Assembly: GCA_017506865.1 (NCBI GenBank)
Contig: JAFCMP010000531.1
Span: forward strand, 434,001-498,000
Direction: 5' to 3'
Length of the DNA stretch: 64,000 nt
Source of the DNA: Tribonema minus
Taxonomy: Eukaryota; Sar; Xanthophyceae; Tribonematales; Tribonemataceae
Of the stretch, positions 12,201 to 22,707 are shown in pieces; position 1 is the first letter of the stretch, and each line of letters starts with the position of its first letter. The notes under the pieces were generated by a model. It did not search any database. It worked only from the letters and a program-made list of their open reading frames with translations, and was not told the origin of the DNA. The position numbers and the translations under genes were made by a program.

Positions 12201-15200
12201 ATGTCAGCGCCTGAGGTGAGGGCAACAACAGTAATGGTTAGCGAAGATGGCGTTCCTGTGGACCCCGTCGCGAGCTTGTCGCTTTTCGGCAAACCCCAGG
12301 AGGTCTCAGAAACAATGGGCGAAGGCGGTACCGTGGATAACTCGCCAGCTGAGTCCCCGTTCTCATCTCCTCTTCCACAGAGCTCTGGGGTCGACATCAG
12401 CTTGGGCGAGCCTCCGATACAGAAGGGCGGGGAGGAGAATTTGGCGCCAGATGAAGGTTAGTCCGCCTGCTCCCTCAAGCCCTGTCGGAGCCGTGTTGCA
12501 TCGTGAGGCTGCCCGAGCTCCATTGTGTTCATCAAGAAGTAGCTGAAGTAAGATGTCAGAAGTCGCTCTTACACACTGCATAGACTTACGGTTTTCTCCA
12601 TATTTTATCCATGATTGCCATCTGCAGGCGCACAACACCGCACCAGCATGGTGATGGATCTGATGTCGGGGCGCACCGAGAGTGAGTGCAGCCCTCCACA
12701 GTCCATTGACGACTGGGCTGCTGCCTTCACTGCAGCAACAGCCACCACCGCAGAGGCAGCTTCACCTGCACGCACTTCACCCTCGCCCATGAAAGAACAC
12801 CTCACGATTGTGACAACGCCCGGCAAGTGTGATCCCTGGGGAAGCCACAACTTCCTGCAGCCGGGCACCCCCGAAGTGACCGTGGGGCCATTCGATGACG
12901 ACCCCTTTGGTGACTGGACCCTGGGCATAACGCAAAAGAGCCCATTTTCGCCTTCCTCGCCGTCCAGCACTTTCTCCGTCTCGCAGCAGAGCGTCCACCA
13001 CCTGGACTGCCTTGAGACACGGGCACAAGACAGCGTCGGCACCGCCGCTTGCGGCAGCATCACAGAGGATCTGAACTTCAACATTATGGATGCACCTGCT
13101 GCGGGCACCGCGCCTCTGATCAGGTCGCAGCCATCTGCGACCAAGGCCGCAGCTGCCGCCGTGGTGCAAGAGGTGCTGGTGGCGGCGACGGCGGCCATGT
13201 CAGCGTGCGCGGCCAACTGCGGATCGCCCGGGCAAAGTGATAGCGCGCGCAGCGGCGACGACGCTGTCGACTCTATGGTCCACGACTTCGTGGCGTCGGT
13301 GGTGGAGGATGCAGTTCGCGCGTTGCGCGTCAGCCAGAGTGCGACGAGCGGCGCCGCTCCGCAGAGCATTGCGCAGGCCGATGACAGTTACACATTGGCC
13401 AAGGACGCCACTGGCCTCGATGCCCATGTATCGGGCGCAAGCGCAAGCCCGGAAGCGTCTTCAACAACGCTTGGTCAGGAACAGGATGATGATCTGGCTG
13501 CAGCGGCAGCGGCGCTGCCACCGGCCGGTGGCGCAGCGGACGCAGCGCCGCGGAGCCGCCATCAGAGCTCAGCGGGGTACGCGCCGGAGGTGGTATCCTT
13601 GCTGTCAGAGGTGCTCGATGCGGTGGTGGCAGTGGCGGAGGCGGCGTTGACGAACTTGGAGCACGAGCAGCAGCGCAGCGGCTCGCAGGCGGAGGGCGAT
13701 GCGGGCGGCACGGGCAGCGCTGCGGCGGCGGGTGCGCAGGGCACTGCTGCCGAGGTGAGAGTGGACTGTGCGTGCATTGCTCGTAGTCTTTGGGTGCATG
13801 GCTGCTGACCTTGCTGTATGCTTCGTTCTTTGAAGCTCATTCTGGCACTGCTGCACTGCGTGCGCATGCATGACATGCCAGAAAGTACTTTTTCATCTTC
13901 CTGACTGGCGCATTCCGCCAGGCCCTCTGTGTGGCATTCCACCATGGTGCAGCCTCTCTGTAAATGGCCAAATGTCTAACCTTACTGGTAGTACCACTTG
14001 CTCTATCACAAACTGACACTGCCGCCGGGTCACCAATTGCTGCACCACAGGCACCGGCTGAGCCGCTGCCACCCAGCGACGACGCGCCCACTCCCACGAG
14101 GCGCCGCAGCAGCGGCAAGCGCGTGTCGTGGGACGCGAGCGTGGAGGCGCAGCAGCTCAGCAGAGTGCTGAGCGATGATGCCCCAGTCGACACGCCCAGC
14201 AGCAGCAGCGCCGCTGACGCCGCCGCGGACGTCACAACAGCGGAAACATCCTGCGAGACACTGGTCGATGCAGTGCTGCCTGTGGAGAGCAGTGGCGCCG
14301 CCGCTGCAACAGGCAGCAGCGCTCAGTTGCCTGACGTGGAGCCGCTAGGTGCGGAGCTGACAGCGCACGGAGACGGCAGCGTCGAATCGTGCCCCCTGCC
14401 GCTCATGGGCGGCGACGGCAGCTGCGCTTTGGACGAGCTCGCGGCGTCCGCTGCTGCTGCTGCTGCCGACGACGCGCAGCACTTTGCATCGGATGCGACG
14501 GCTGCGGCTGCGGACGCCGCGGCGCGTGCAGCAGCGGAGCACTGCCTTACGGCGGAGGCAAGTGCGGCAGCTGACGAGGGAGCGGACAGTGCACGTGATG
14601 CTGACATCAATGTCGCAGTGGCTCAGCATGTCGTGGGCGCAGCTGCTGCAGGCGAAGGCAGCCTGCCCGCTGCGGCAACAGATGCGGCGGCAGCGCTGCC
14701 GGCTGCTGTCGAGGACGGAGTGCCATCCGCGGCCTTTACAGAAAGCGCCACAGCAGCGGAGGACACGGTCGCAGCTCAAGCCGATCAGGACGCAGCTGCA
14801 GCGGGTACAACCGTTGAAGATGCGGCATCAGCGCATGCTCAGCATGACGATGCGGCTGACGCGCAGGTCAAGTCACCAGCGCGTGCCGCCGGCGAGGTGG
14901 GGGTTGCGCAACCGCCGCCGGTGGCACACGACAGTGCGGCAGCTGGCGCAGCACGCGGCGGTGATCACGTGCCGGCAGAGACGCTGGATGCACAAGCGGC
15001 TGCTGCAGCTGCCAGCAGCGGAAAGGCAGCTGCTCAAGCGCCACCAGTGGCGTGCAATGACGCGGCTGACGACGGTGTCGCGCCCACTACACAGGACGAC
15101 GAAGACACGTCTGCTGCCGCCGCCGCTGACGCCACTGCTGCCGCCGCTGCTGCCGTCGCTGCCGCCGAGCCGGAGCCACACTTGGAGGCACCGCCCATGG

Positions 15201-16070
15201 CAACTGCTTCCGCCGCTGCTGCCGCCGCTGCTGCCGCCGCTGCTGCCGCCGCTGCTGCCGCCGCTGCGGCCGTTGCTGCCGCCATGCTGGAGCCGCACCT
15301 GGAGGCACCGCCCATGGGTCATGTCGCCGAATCGGCAGGCAGTGCTGAGCACGCTGCTGTGTTGCAGGCGCCAGACGCGGAGCCCCAGGCGGCGAGCAGT
15401 TATGATCAGAGCATGCAGCCTAGCGAGAGCGGTGAGGCACCCATACCATCGGGTATTGACGGCTTCGAGTGCCGCGCCAGGGAATGTGAGGAACGTGCTG
15501 CGGAATGCGGGGAATACTCCGCTGACCAGCAGGACGTCAGCCCAGCGACCGCCGCCATGGCTGCCGTGCTCGACGGCGAGTCAGCGACGCAACTTAGACT
15601 TCAACAATCAGATGCACTGCTGCTGGCGTCAGAGGCCTCATCTCCAACAGCCGACGCAGTGTGTGTGCAAAACACCAAGCCACCACTGGCGCCTCCATCC
15701 GACGCCGCTGCCACTGATGCAGTCGCACCTGGTCCACGTGAGCTGGCCCCGGCTTGTTTGCTTATCGCCGCGCCGCTGCCTGTGGAGCAGCCCATGATGG
15801 CGGCACCTGCTGCGGAGGCAAGTGAGCTGGCGGCAGCTACGGCCGCCGCGATGGACGCAGCGGCAAGCCCTGCCGCCGCACCTATCAATGGTGCCAACAC
15901 AAACGTCAATCATGCGCCACAGCCAGCGCACATTTCTTCAACTGAGCACGATCTCAGTCAGCAGCAAGCAATCAACAACGGCCCCAGTGCATCACTAGCG
16001 GACCCAGCGGCACCATCAGCGGCAGCAGCAGCGGCAGCAGCAGCTGCAGCAGTGAGCAGCAGCGCCAGCA

Positions 16071-16151
<81 letters not shown>

Positions 16152-16390
16152 CCGACATCATCTCAAAGTTCGTGCTGAAGATGAAGGCGGCGGAGGAGGC
16201 GCGCGCGGCGGACGAGAGGGTGCGCAATGCAGCCTTCAAAGCGGAGCCGAGCGCTGACGTCGGCGGCTACCCCGCCAGCGACGGCGACGACGACGGCATG
16301 GAGGATGCCGCTGGCGGCGGAGGGCTGTTTGGGTTCTGCGGGCTGGCGAAGATAGGGAAGCGGCGCAAGGGGCGCCAGGGCGGCGCGTGA
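12201..16390 (+). CDS. Ala/Gly-rich low-complexity protein with RVxF-like motif
   Basis: Three exons, 12201-12456, 12628-13754 and 14051-16390, join in phase (1, then 0) into about 1240 residues. I do not recognise the family. Exon 2 is moderately acidic and contains a DPFGDWTLG patch and predicted Ala-rich helices. Exon 3 opens with TRRRSSGKRVSWDAS: KRVSW fits the RVxF motif that docks protein phosphatase 1, and the preceding RRRSS fits a basophilic-kinase site. Long Ala runs follow, including one of about 20, then a 25-residue Gly run. The tail has a charged helix (ISKFVLKMKAAEEARAADER) and a basic end (KRRKGR). Most of the length looks disordered. A regulatory or scaffold role is possible but is inference only. 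A TGTAA signal lies about 200 bases after the stop. Confidence 0.75.
16073..16147 (+). repeat. (GGC)25 tract coding 25 glycines
   Basis: This is a pure GGC trinucleotide run inside exon 3 of the Ala/Gly-rich gene, coding 25 consecutive Gly residues. It is likely to vary in length between strains and to be prone to sequencing error. Confidence 0.95.
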
Positions 16391-18334
16391 TGAGCGCTGT
16401 GCAGCGTGCTCAGTGCTCAGCGCACGTGCGCCGTAGATGATGACAAGAGGGCAGGAACTGTCAGCGCGCGGCCAGGCGCTGGCGCTTGAATTTGATGAGT
16501 GCGCGCGCGCGCTCTGCGCAATGACGTCATGGCGTGTATCATTGCGGTGGAGGGGCGGGGGGTTAGGTAGGCTTGTAGAAAGCGTCACTGTAACGTGCGA
16601 CAGCCCTCGACATGCATTCATGAGAGCTACTTCGCAGTGCAGCTTGCAGGAGCATTTAAGTGTATGTCGGGGTCAGGGCAGAGGTGTGCCAGACGGGTTT
16701 GAGGTAGCTGTGGCAATGATCCCAGGTTGACGCCTTGACCAGCGTCTGTGGAGCACAAGTGACCAACATCTCGTCCAGCAGACTCAGAGTGCTCATGTCG
16801 CAAGATTTGCAGAACATGTTATCTAGGTACCTTTCATTTCTGTCCCCCCCTGTCATCGCGTCTTGACAGCTGCATCTTTTTTACGCGTTGGTGCTATGTA
16901 TGCAACGCAGTTGACATACTGATGCGTGCCGTTCTGCTTTGTGCCACATCAGCCCCAGCGACACAACTGCACAGTTGACTGTGGGAAGCTGAGCTGGACA
17001 TTTTACGGCTTCATTGCATCACATGCTTGGACTGCGTGCAGCCCAGTCATAGAAGCAGTACACTTGGCTCCTTTGAAAGGTGTTACACTTGAGTGCCTGT
17101 TTTGGAGTGCCATGTATTATACCTGGCAGTGGACACTGTAGTCGCCAATCAGAAGTTTCGTTGTGAGCAGACCTGGTGCATGACTGTCAAGAGCAGACTG
17201 ATCCGCTTCGCAGTGACGGTATAGGAGTGCACCACTTCCCTGCATGCTCGCATGTGCACCTGCCGCCAGACTGTACAGCTGTCACGTATCAAAAGATGAG
17301 CCATCATACACCGATGCGTTTCATTTGAGCACTTGCTGCATGGGTAGATGGCTCAAGCATGCGTACATGATCGTGCACGAACAAGCGTCGAGCGCAGCAT
17401 ACACAGGTCAGGATGAGGATGTTGGTATGCTGCTCTACATATGCATGCAAGTGACATGTCCATACGCAACAGCATCGGCTTGTAATTCCAACTTTCAAGA
17501 AGGTGCGGCACCATACCACCATGCACTGCAGCAGTCTGCACATAAAAGTCCACAAAGTGGAAGCCATGAACGCATCATCACCAGCACGAGGCATCTTACT
17601 TCAACTTCAACATGATGCTCATCGCTAAACCATGACAGCAGCAGCTGTGTCAGGATGATCAGGCAGCACAGCAGAGGTCCCAGTGGTGCAGCAGAGGGTG
17701 CCCCCTCCTGCAATTTTAGTTGGCGCGTACATTCTTGGTATTACAAATTCACACTTTCACCTAGCTGTGTCCCCTCTCTTGCCGTCGCACATCTGCCGAC
17801 ACTATTCCAGGCATTTCCACATCAGCGAGATTGTGTGCCGGGTTGCCATCAAGTGTATGGAAACAAATCTCAAGTTCCTGTAATCCCAGAGCTGTTTGAA
17901 AGAGGGAAGGCGGCGTGCCGTCGATGAGGCACTTGCTGCAAGCCGCTTCTCCAAGCTCCTAGACACACCCCTTTTTGAATTCATTCGTCCCCCTGTCAAG
18001 GCCCCAAGGTGCTCCCCCAGTAAGAGGATGTCGCGCATGTGAAACAATCACTGCCCCTTGCCCCCATTGTCCCCCCCCCCCTGACCGCCTAACCCCCCCC
18101 CCTTCCTCTATTGCACAACACTAGCCCCCCTCTCCAGTCACTTCGTTGGTAAACGTGACGGCCACGGTGTGTAAACCTATTCCTGATGCACAGCTAAAGG
18201 AGTCGACTGCAGCTGGCAGCGCCTTCCTCCCAGACCCTACAGACCCCCCTGCACATTGCCCTCTTGCCCCAGCGCTCAGCAATGTGTGGCATCGCTCGAC
18301 GTACAACAGGCTTTCTGCTGCGATGTCGCCTGCA
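16391..18334. other. Intergenic stretch between converging genes
   Basis: This holds the 3' regions of the Ala/Gly-rich gene (plus) and of the first acyltransferase (minus). A TGTAA at 16589-16593 is a plausible polyadenylation signal for the former. Runs of C occur near 18065-18105. I see no gene, RNA or mobile element. Confidence 0.5.
16589..16593 (+). terminator. TGTAA polyadenylation signal
   Basis: TGTAA, the usual chlorophyte poly(A) signal, lies 199 bases after the stop at 16390. The match is short and could occur by chance. Confidence 0.35.
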
Positions 18335-18440
18335 CCTGCCCCAAGGCAATGATCTCTCCAAGACCAAATCTGACAGCTCCTGCACCCTGAAAGCGGCGGC
18401 CGTGTTGGCAGACACGGCAGTGGCCGCAACGTACGCATCT
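18335..18440 (-). pseudogene. Degenerate copy of the acyltransferase terminal exon
   Basis: Just past the stop of the minus-strand acyltransferase the last-exon sequence recurs. The real exon reads AVSANTAAMPKPQDLLDLIM and the copy reads AVSANTAAAFRVQELSDLVL. The copy then shifts frame, after which EIIALGQVQ matches the real EEIAALEQVQ. It is a decayed tandem duplicate of the gene's 3' end, not an active exon. Confidence 0.75.
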
Positions 18441-18497
18441 GCCCCAGTGCTCAGTGCTCAAGCGTCAAGTGGCAACGCTCAGCATACCACCGGCGCG

Positions 18498-21400
18498 CTA
18501 CTGCACGGTCACCTGCACCTGCTCCAGCGCAGCAATCTCCTCCATTATCAGGTCTAGCAGGTCTTGCGGCTTAGGCATGGCGGCCGTGTTAGCGGAGACG
18601 GCAATGGTCGCGGCGCCCGCATACGTCGTCATGGACGCCACCACCGACAGGAGCTGCGGGTTCACGCAATTGAAGATGCCGGTGACGGGGGCGTGCGCGA
18701 AGGAGATGCGCTCCGCGGGGCCCTTGACGTTGGACACAAAGAGCGTCGCCTTGTGCGTGATGAAGGAGATGAAGCTGATGAACAGGCGCAGAGGGAGGAC
18801 CCTGCGGCGATTGAAGTTGAATACGGGAGGATGGAGGTTGGGTCGTGGTGAGTGAGGACGGGGTGGTGGGCAGTGAGGGGTAGTGTTAGGGTGCTGAGAG
18901 ATGTGCATGTAGGAGTGTTTGCAGTAGGGCAGCAGCAAGCGTGCCCCTGAACGAATTTACGACAGACACTGAAGCTGACACTGATACCAAGAGTCAACAC
19001 CGCAAGACGATGTGCATCACGGAATGTGGAGCTGAGTCTGCGACAGAGTCAGGGTCCGAGTCGTGACAGTAGCAGTTGGCACGTACGCGTGAATGCGCAA
19101 GTCAGCTGTGCATGCACGCATACGTTAGACGTCCATGAGCGCCCAGAACTCAGCATGCGTTGACTTCCAGCACGATCTGCAAGTGACATGCCTGGGATAG
19201 CAAGATGGACCACAAACAAGTTTTGTGAGTGACGCATCCACATCGTATGTGCTGGGCAAGCATGCCCTCTTACTGCAGAATCAAGATGCAAGTGGGCCAT
19301 ATAATCAGAAAAGCAGCGCCTTTCACGCACCTGTAAAGCATGGAATTGAGGTAAACGGCTAGCAGCCCCTCCTTGGCCCCCTTCACCCAGTTGAGGCGCT
19401 TGTGCATGTCGCGCAGCCTTTCCTGGGGGGGCTTGTCCTTCAGGGGCAGCGTCACCAGCGCTGGTGAGAACGAGTTGGCAACTTCCTGCAGTAAGAGATG
19501 CATGGAACACAGCAGCAGCGTGTAGGGGTAAGATTGGCAGCCGGAGCATGCAACACTGTGGCATTAGCCTATGCATGCAGTCTGAATTGATTCAATCTGA
19601 GGAATGTTGTGTGTGGTAATGCAGATTCCAACATCACAAATGGGCAAAAAAGACGAGCAAGCAGTGCAGCATGGAGCAACTTCAAACGTGCAGCACTAGA
19701 ATCTGATCTTCAAGCAGCTCAGAAAGCAGTTACAGGCACAGTATACCTACCTGCATATCAGTACTATACTTGCATATCTGAGGGCACACGTGCATGCAGG
19801 ACAGTACCAGCGCATGACCCGCGAGCAGCTCAATTTACTCCCCATTGACCCTTGTGCGCCACCCTCTTGCCATGCAGCTTCAACCCAAACTGTCAAACAT
19901 GCTCATCGACGATGTACATGTGCTTAGCAGTGCGCAACCAACCACACACATACATACACACCTGGGAGCGGCCCGGCGGCGGCACGCCTTTCGGGGCGCC
20001 AATCAGCATGACGCCAGTGACGGACTTGGGAGTGCGCGCCGCGCCGCCGCCGTCGCCCTTGTGCGCATCTAGGTAGCGCCGCACTGCGCCGGCCACGCAC
20101 GACATGAAGACGTCGTTGACGGTGCACCTGCGGATTTAGGGTTAGGGTTAGACATCGTTGACGGTGTACCTACCTGCGGTTAGGGTTAGGGCGGTGCACC
20201 TGCGGTTAAGGTTAGGGTTAGGGTGAGAATTAGGGTTTAGGGGTAGGGCTAGGCTTAGACGCCGTTGACGGTGCACCTGCGGTAGGGGGGGAGCGCAGTG
20301 GGGCGTGCGCGCCGTGGGTGCGGTGCTGTACTCTGCGCCGCTGGCGCCGCCGCTGCCGCGTCTGCCTGCGCAGCGCAGTGGCGGCGGCGGCGGCGACGGC
20401 GGCAGCGGCGCGGCACCCCTGGGCCTGCCATTCCCCCCAGGGGTCATGCACGCGCCGCCGCCCCTGCCTCACTGTGTACACACGGTGTCACCGTGTACAC
20501 CGCGTGTACACTGCGCCGCCATAGTGAGGCGGGGGCGGCGGCGCGTGCATGACCCCTGGGGGAATGGCACGCCCAGGGGTGCCGTGCCGCCGTCGCCGCC
20601 GCCACTGCGCAGCGCAGGCAGGCGCGGCGGCGGGCGCCAGCGGCGCAGAGTTCGTGCTGTACTTGCATTGCACTTGCACTGTACCGCCAGTGGATCGAAG
20701 CAGCAGCCATGAGGTTTGCAACCCCTGAGAGTGTGCCCGCCGTAGCGGCCTAACATACCGCTATCCGTGAAGCATTGCCTGTGTAAGCCGTTTGCTCGCC
20801 AGATGCGCAGGCGCATGCGCAGAGCACTGCCGAATACATACATACCTGCCCACCTACGCTACGCTATAACAGATGCATACGTCCCTCGCCAGCAAGCCAT
20901 CAGCACGCAAAAGCGCTGCAGCTCGCCGTCAGCTCGCCGTCGGAGCTCGCATGTGACGCGAACGCACATGCCAGACCTCATGCTCACCCAGGGTCTCTGT
21001 CGCGACACGCGCGCAGCCGGTCCAGCGGGAACGTGTGCGCCGCCAGCGCCTTGCTCGCCGCCACCGCCTCCCCGCGCACAATCAGGACCGTCCTAGCGTC
21101 GCGCCTGCGCACGGGCAGTGCCGACAGTTTCGCCACGCCGCTGGCGCGCATCAGCGCTGTCTTCGCCGCCCCTGCGCCCCTACTGCCGCCGCCGCCGCTG
21201 CCGGATGCAGACGTCGAAGAGGGGTCCGCCGCCGCCGCCGCTGCGCTCGGCGGCGACAGCGGCTTGGCCACCGACATGAGAAGCGCAAAGAGTGACGTGC
21301 CGTCGCCGATGCAGTGGTTGATCCGGAAGACGAGGTCCGCGGGGCCGGGGGCTGCGGCATAGGTGACGACCGTCACCTCCCACTGCGGCGCGCCCGCAGG

Positions 21401-22594
21401 GAAGCCCGCGTCGAGTTCCGTGCCTAGGAACGCGTGCAGTTCCGCGGCGCGGTCCTCGCCGGGCAGCTCCAGCGTGGTGATGACGTCGCGTTCAATGTTG
21501 AAGTTGGGGAGCGCGCGCCAGTAGGGCTGGCCTGAGCCGGGCTTGAAGACGGGCGTGCTGCACATGCGCTGGTTCTGCTCCACGGCCTTGGCCAGGTCTT
21601 CCACCAGCGCCGCTGTGGAGGGGACGGAGGCTAGCTGGAGGGTGGCTACGATGTTGGGCTTGAAGCCTAGGGCTGGGCCAGCTGCGTGTGGTAAGAGCGA
21701 GGTGGATGGGAAAGCGTGCAGTGATGTCAGTTAGGTGGAGTGCACGGCATGCGAAGTGTGGCAAGGTGACATGGTGTGGTCGAAATGTTGTTGCAGCAGT
21801 GCAAAGGGTGGTAGCGTGAAATGGTGTGGTCCTCATGTTGTTGCAGCAATGCTTGCAGGGCTCGTGCACCTTGAGGGACCTGCCGAGACCACCTGCACGG
21901 ACGCATTTGGTTTGCTGAAATAGAAGTATCACACTATCGTTTACATCAAGCCTGCGCAAGATGTGATTCACTTCACGTCTAGCACCACATCGAGTGCCCT
22001 AAGGCACGCATACATCTCTTGCCAAGCATGCCATGAAAGGCTGCATATTACAGCAGCGCGATATTCCATGCTGCGAAGCATTGTAATTCACATGTGCCGT
22101 GCCAAGCCACACCAAACAATAGCAGCGCAGCAATGAGACCGATGTCAGCTGGCTACGACGACGTGCATGCACGAAAACATGCAACATGCAACATGCAAAT
22201 ACACCGATGCTACTGCAGACAGCTTCATGACGGTGATGCAGGCAGGAGACCACAGGGTGCATCGCGCCTGTAGCCATGTAGCCAGCCAGCGTCGACATGT
22301 CTGCGCAACAGGCATCATCGGCAGAAACATGTCGAGAAGAATCATGATCATGTGAGAAATCAGTAGAGTCGTTGCAGCACCAGCGCCACGGCAACATGGC
22401 AGTCTTTTAGAACAAGCTTTCACCAATATCGCAATCATGATCACGTCAGCTCATTGCGACTTACGGCGGCACCGGCTGAAGTCTGGCATGTCCTCGCCAT
22501 CGGCCTTTAAATTCTCAGCCGCCACCACCACAGCAGGGTCTTCAGCCGCGTCCTTCGCCTCAACCTTGGCATCATTGTCATCAATCTCGCCCAT
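18498..22594 (-). CDS. WS/DGAT-type wax ester synthase/diacylglycerol acyltransferase (copy 1)
   Basis: This is an O-acyltransferase of the bifunctional wax-ester-synthase/DGAT (WSD) family, which uses acyl-CoA to esterify fatty alcohol or diacylglycerol. Five exons, 22465-22594, 20988-21681, 19962-20127, 19331-19485 and 18498-18774, join in phase (1, 2, 0, 2) into 473 residues, the usual family length. The active-site motif HHxxxDG appears as NHCIGDG (165-171): the catalytic second His, Asp and Gly are kept and the first His is Asn. Further family marks are PNFNIERDV, CTVNDVFMSCVAGAVRRYL and the C-terminal FVSNVKGPAERISF and IAVSANTA blocks. I chose the start at 22594; a start at 22654 would add 20 residues. 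Copy 2 lies head to head with it. Substrate preference cannot be read from sequence. Confidence 0.9.
20112..20283 (-). repeat. Acceptor ladder mixed with TTAGGG repeats
   Basis: The exon 3 acceptor of copy 1 (exon start 20127; cgttgacggtgcacctgcgg on the plus strand) is followed by three further copies, at about 20155-20180, 20190-20202 and 20262-20282. Degenerate TTAGGG units separate them, for example ttagggttagggtta. Only the innermost copy is used in the model. Confidence 0.85.
20331..20650. repeat. Large GC-rich inverted repeat (foldback) in an intron
   Basis: The left arm 20331-20472 and right arm 20524-20650 are near-perfect reverse complements over about 125-140 bases. Both arms contain gcggcacccctgggc or its slight variant, ccccaggggtcatgcacgcg, and tgcgcagcgcagg. 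The loop of about 51 bases is itself partly palindromic (gtgtacac motifs). There is no coding capacity. It could be a MITE-like foldback element or an inverted duplication. It lies in intron 2 of acyltransferase copy 1, next to the acceptor ladder. Confidence 0.85.
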
Positions 22595-22707
22595 TTTGGC
22601 TGGCACTGCAGTGCAGCGGGTGTAGGAGAATTCACCTTCGCACACAAACTTCAATCAATCGTGACTTGAGCTTCGGACCTTGTATGTGTACATCACATCA
22701 CTGGACG
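22595..22707. promoter_or_regulatory. 113-base divergent promoter of the two acyltransferases
   Basis: The two start codons are only 113 bases apart on opposite strands, so the core promoters and leaders must overlap. The segment has no TATA box. It holds a CTTCAATCAATCGTGACTTGAG-like partial palindrome near its centre. Co-expression of the two paralogues is expected from this layout. Confidence 0.6.

Noticed and set aside
14323-15352. Long antisense open frames over the Ala-rich exon
   Set aside because: GCN repeats stay open on the opposite strand as Ser, Gly, Ala or Arg runs. They have no splice logic or motif, and the sense frame gives a consistent three-exon gene.
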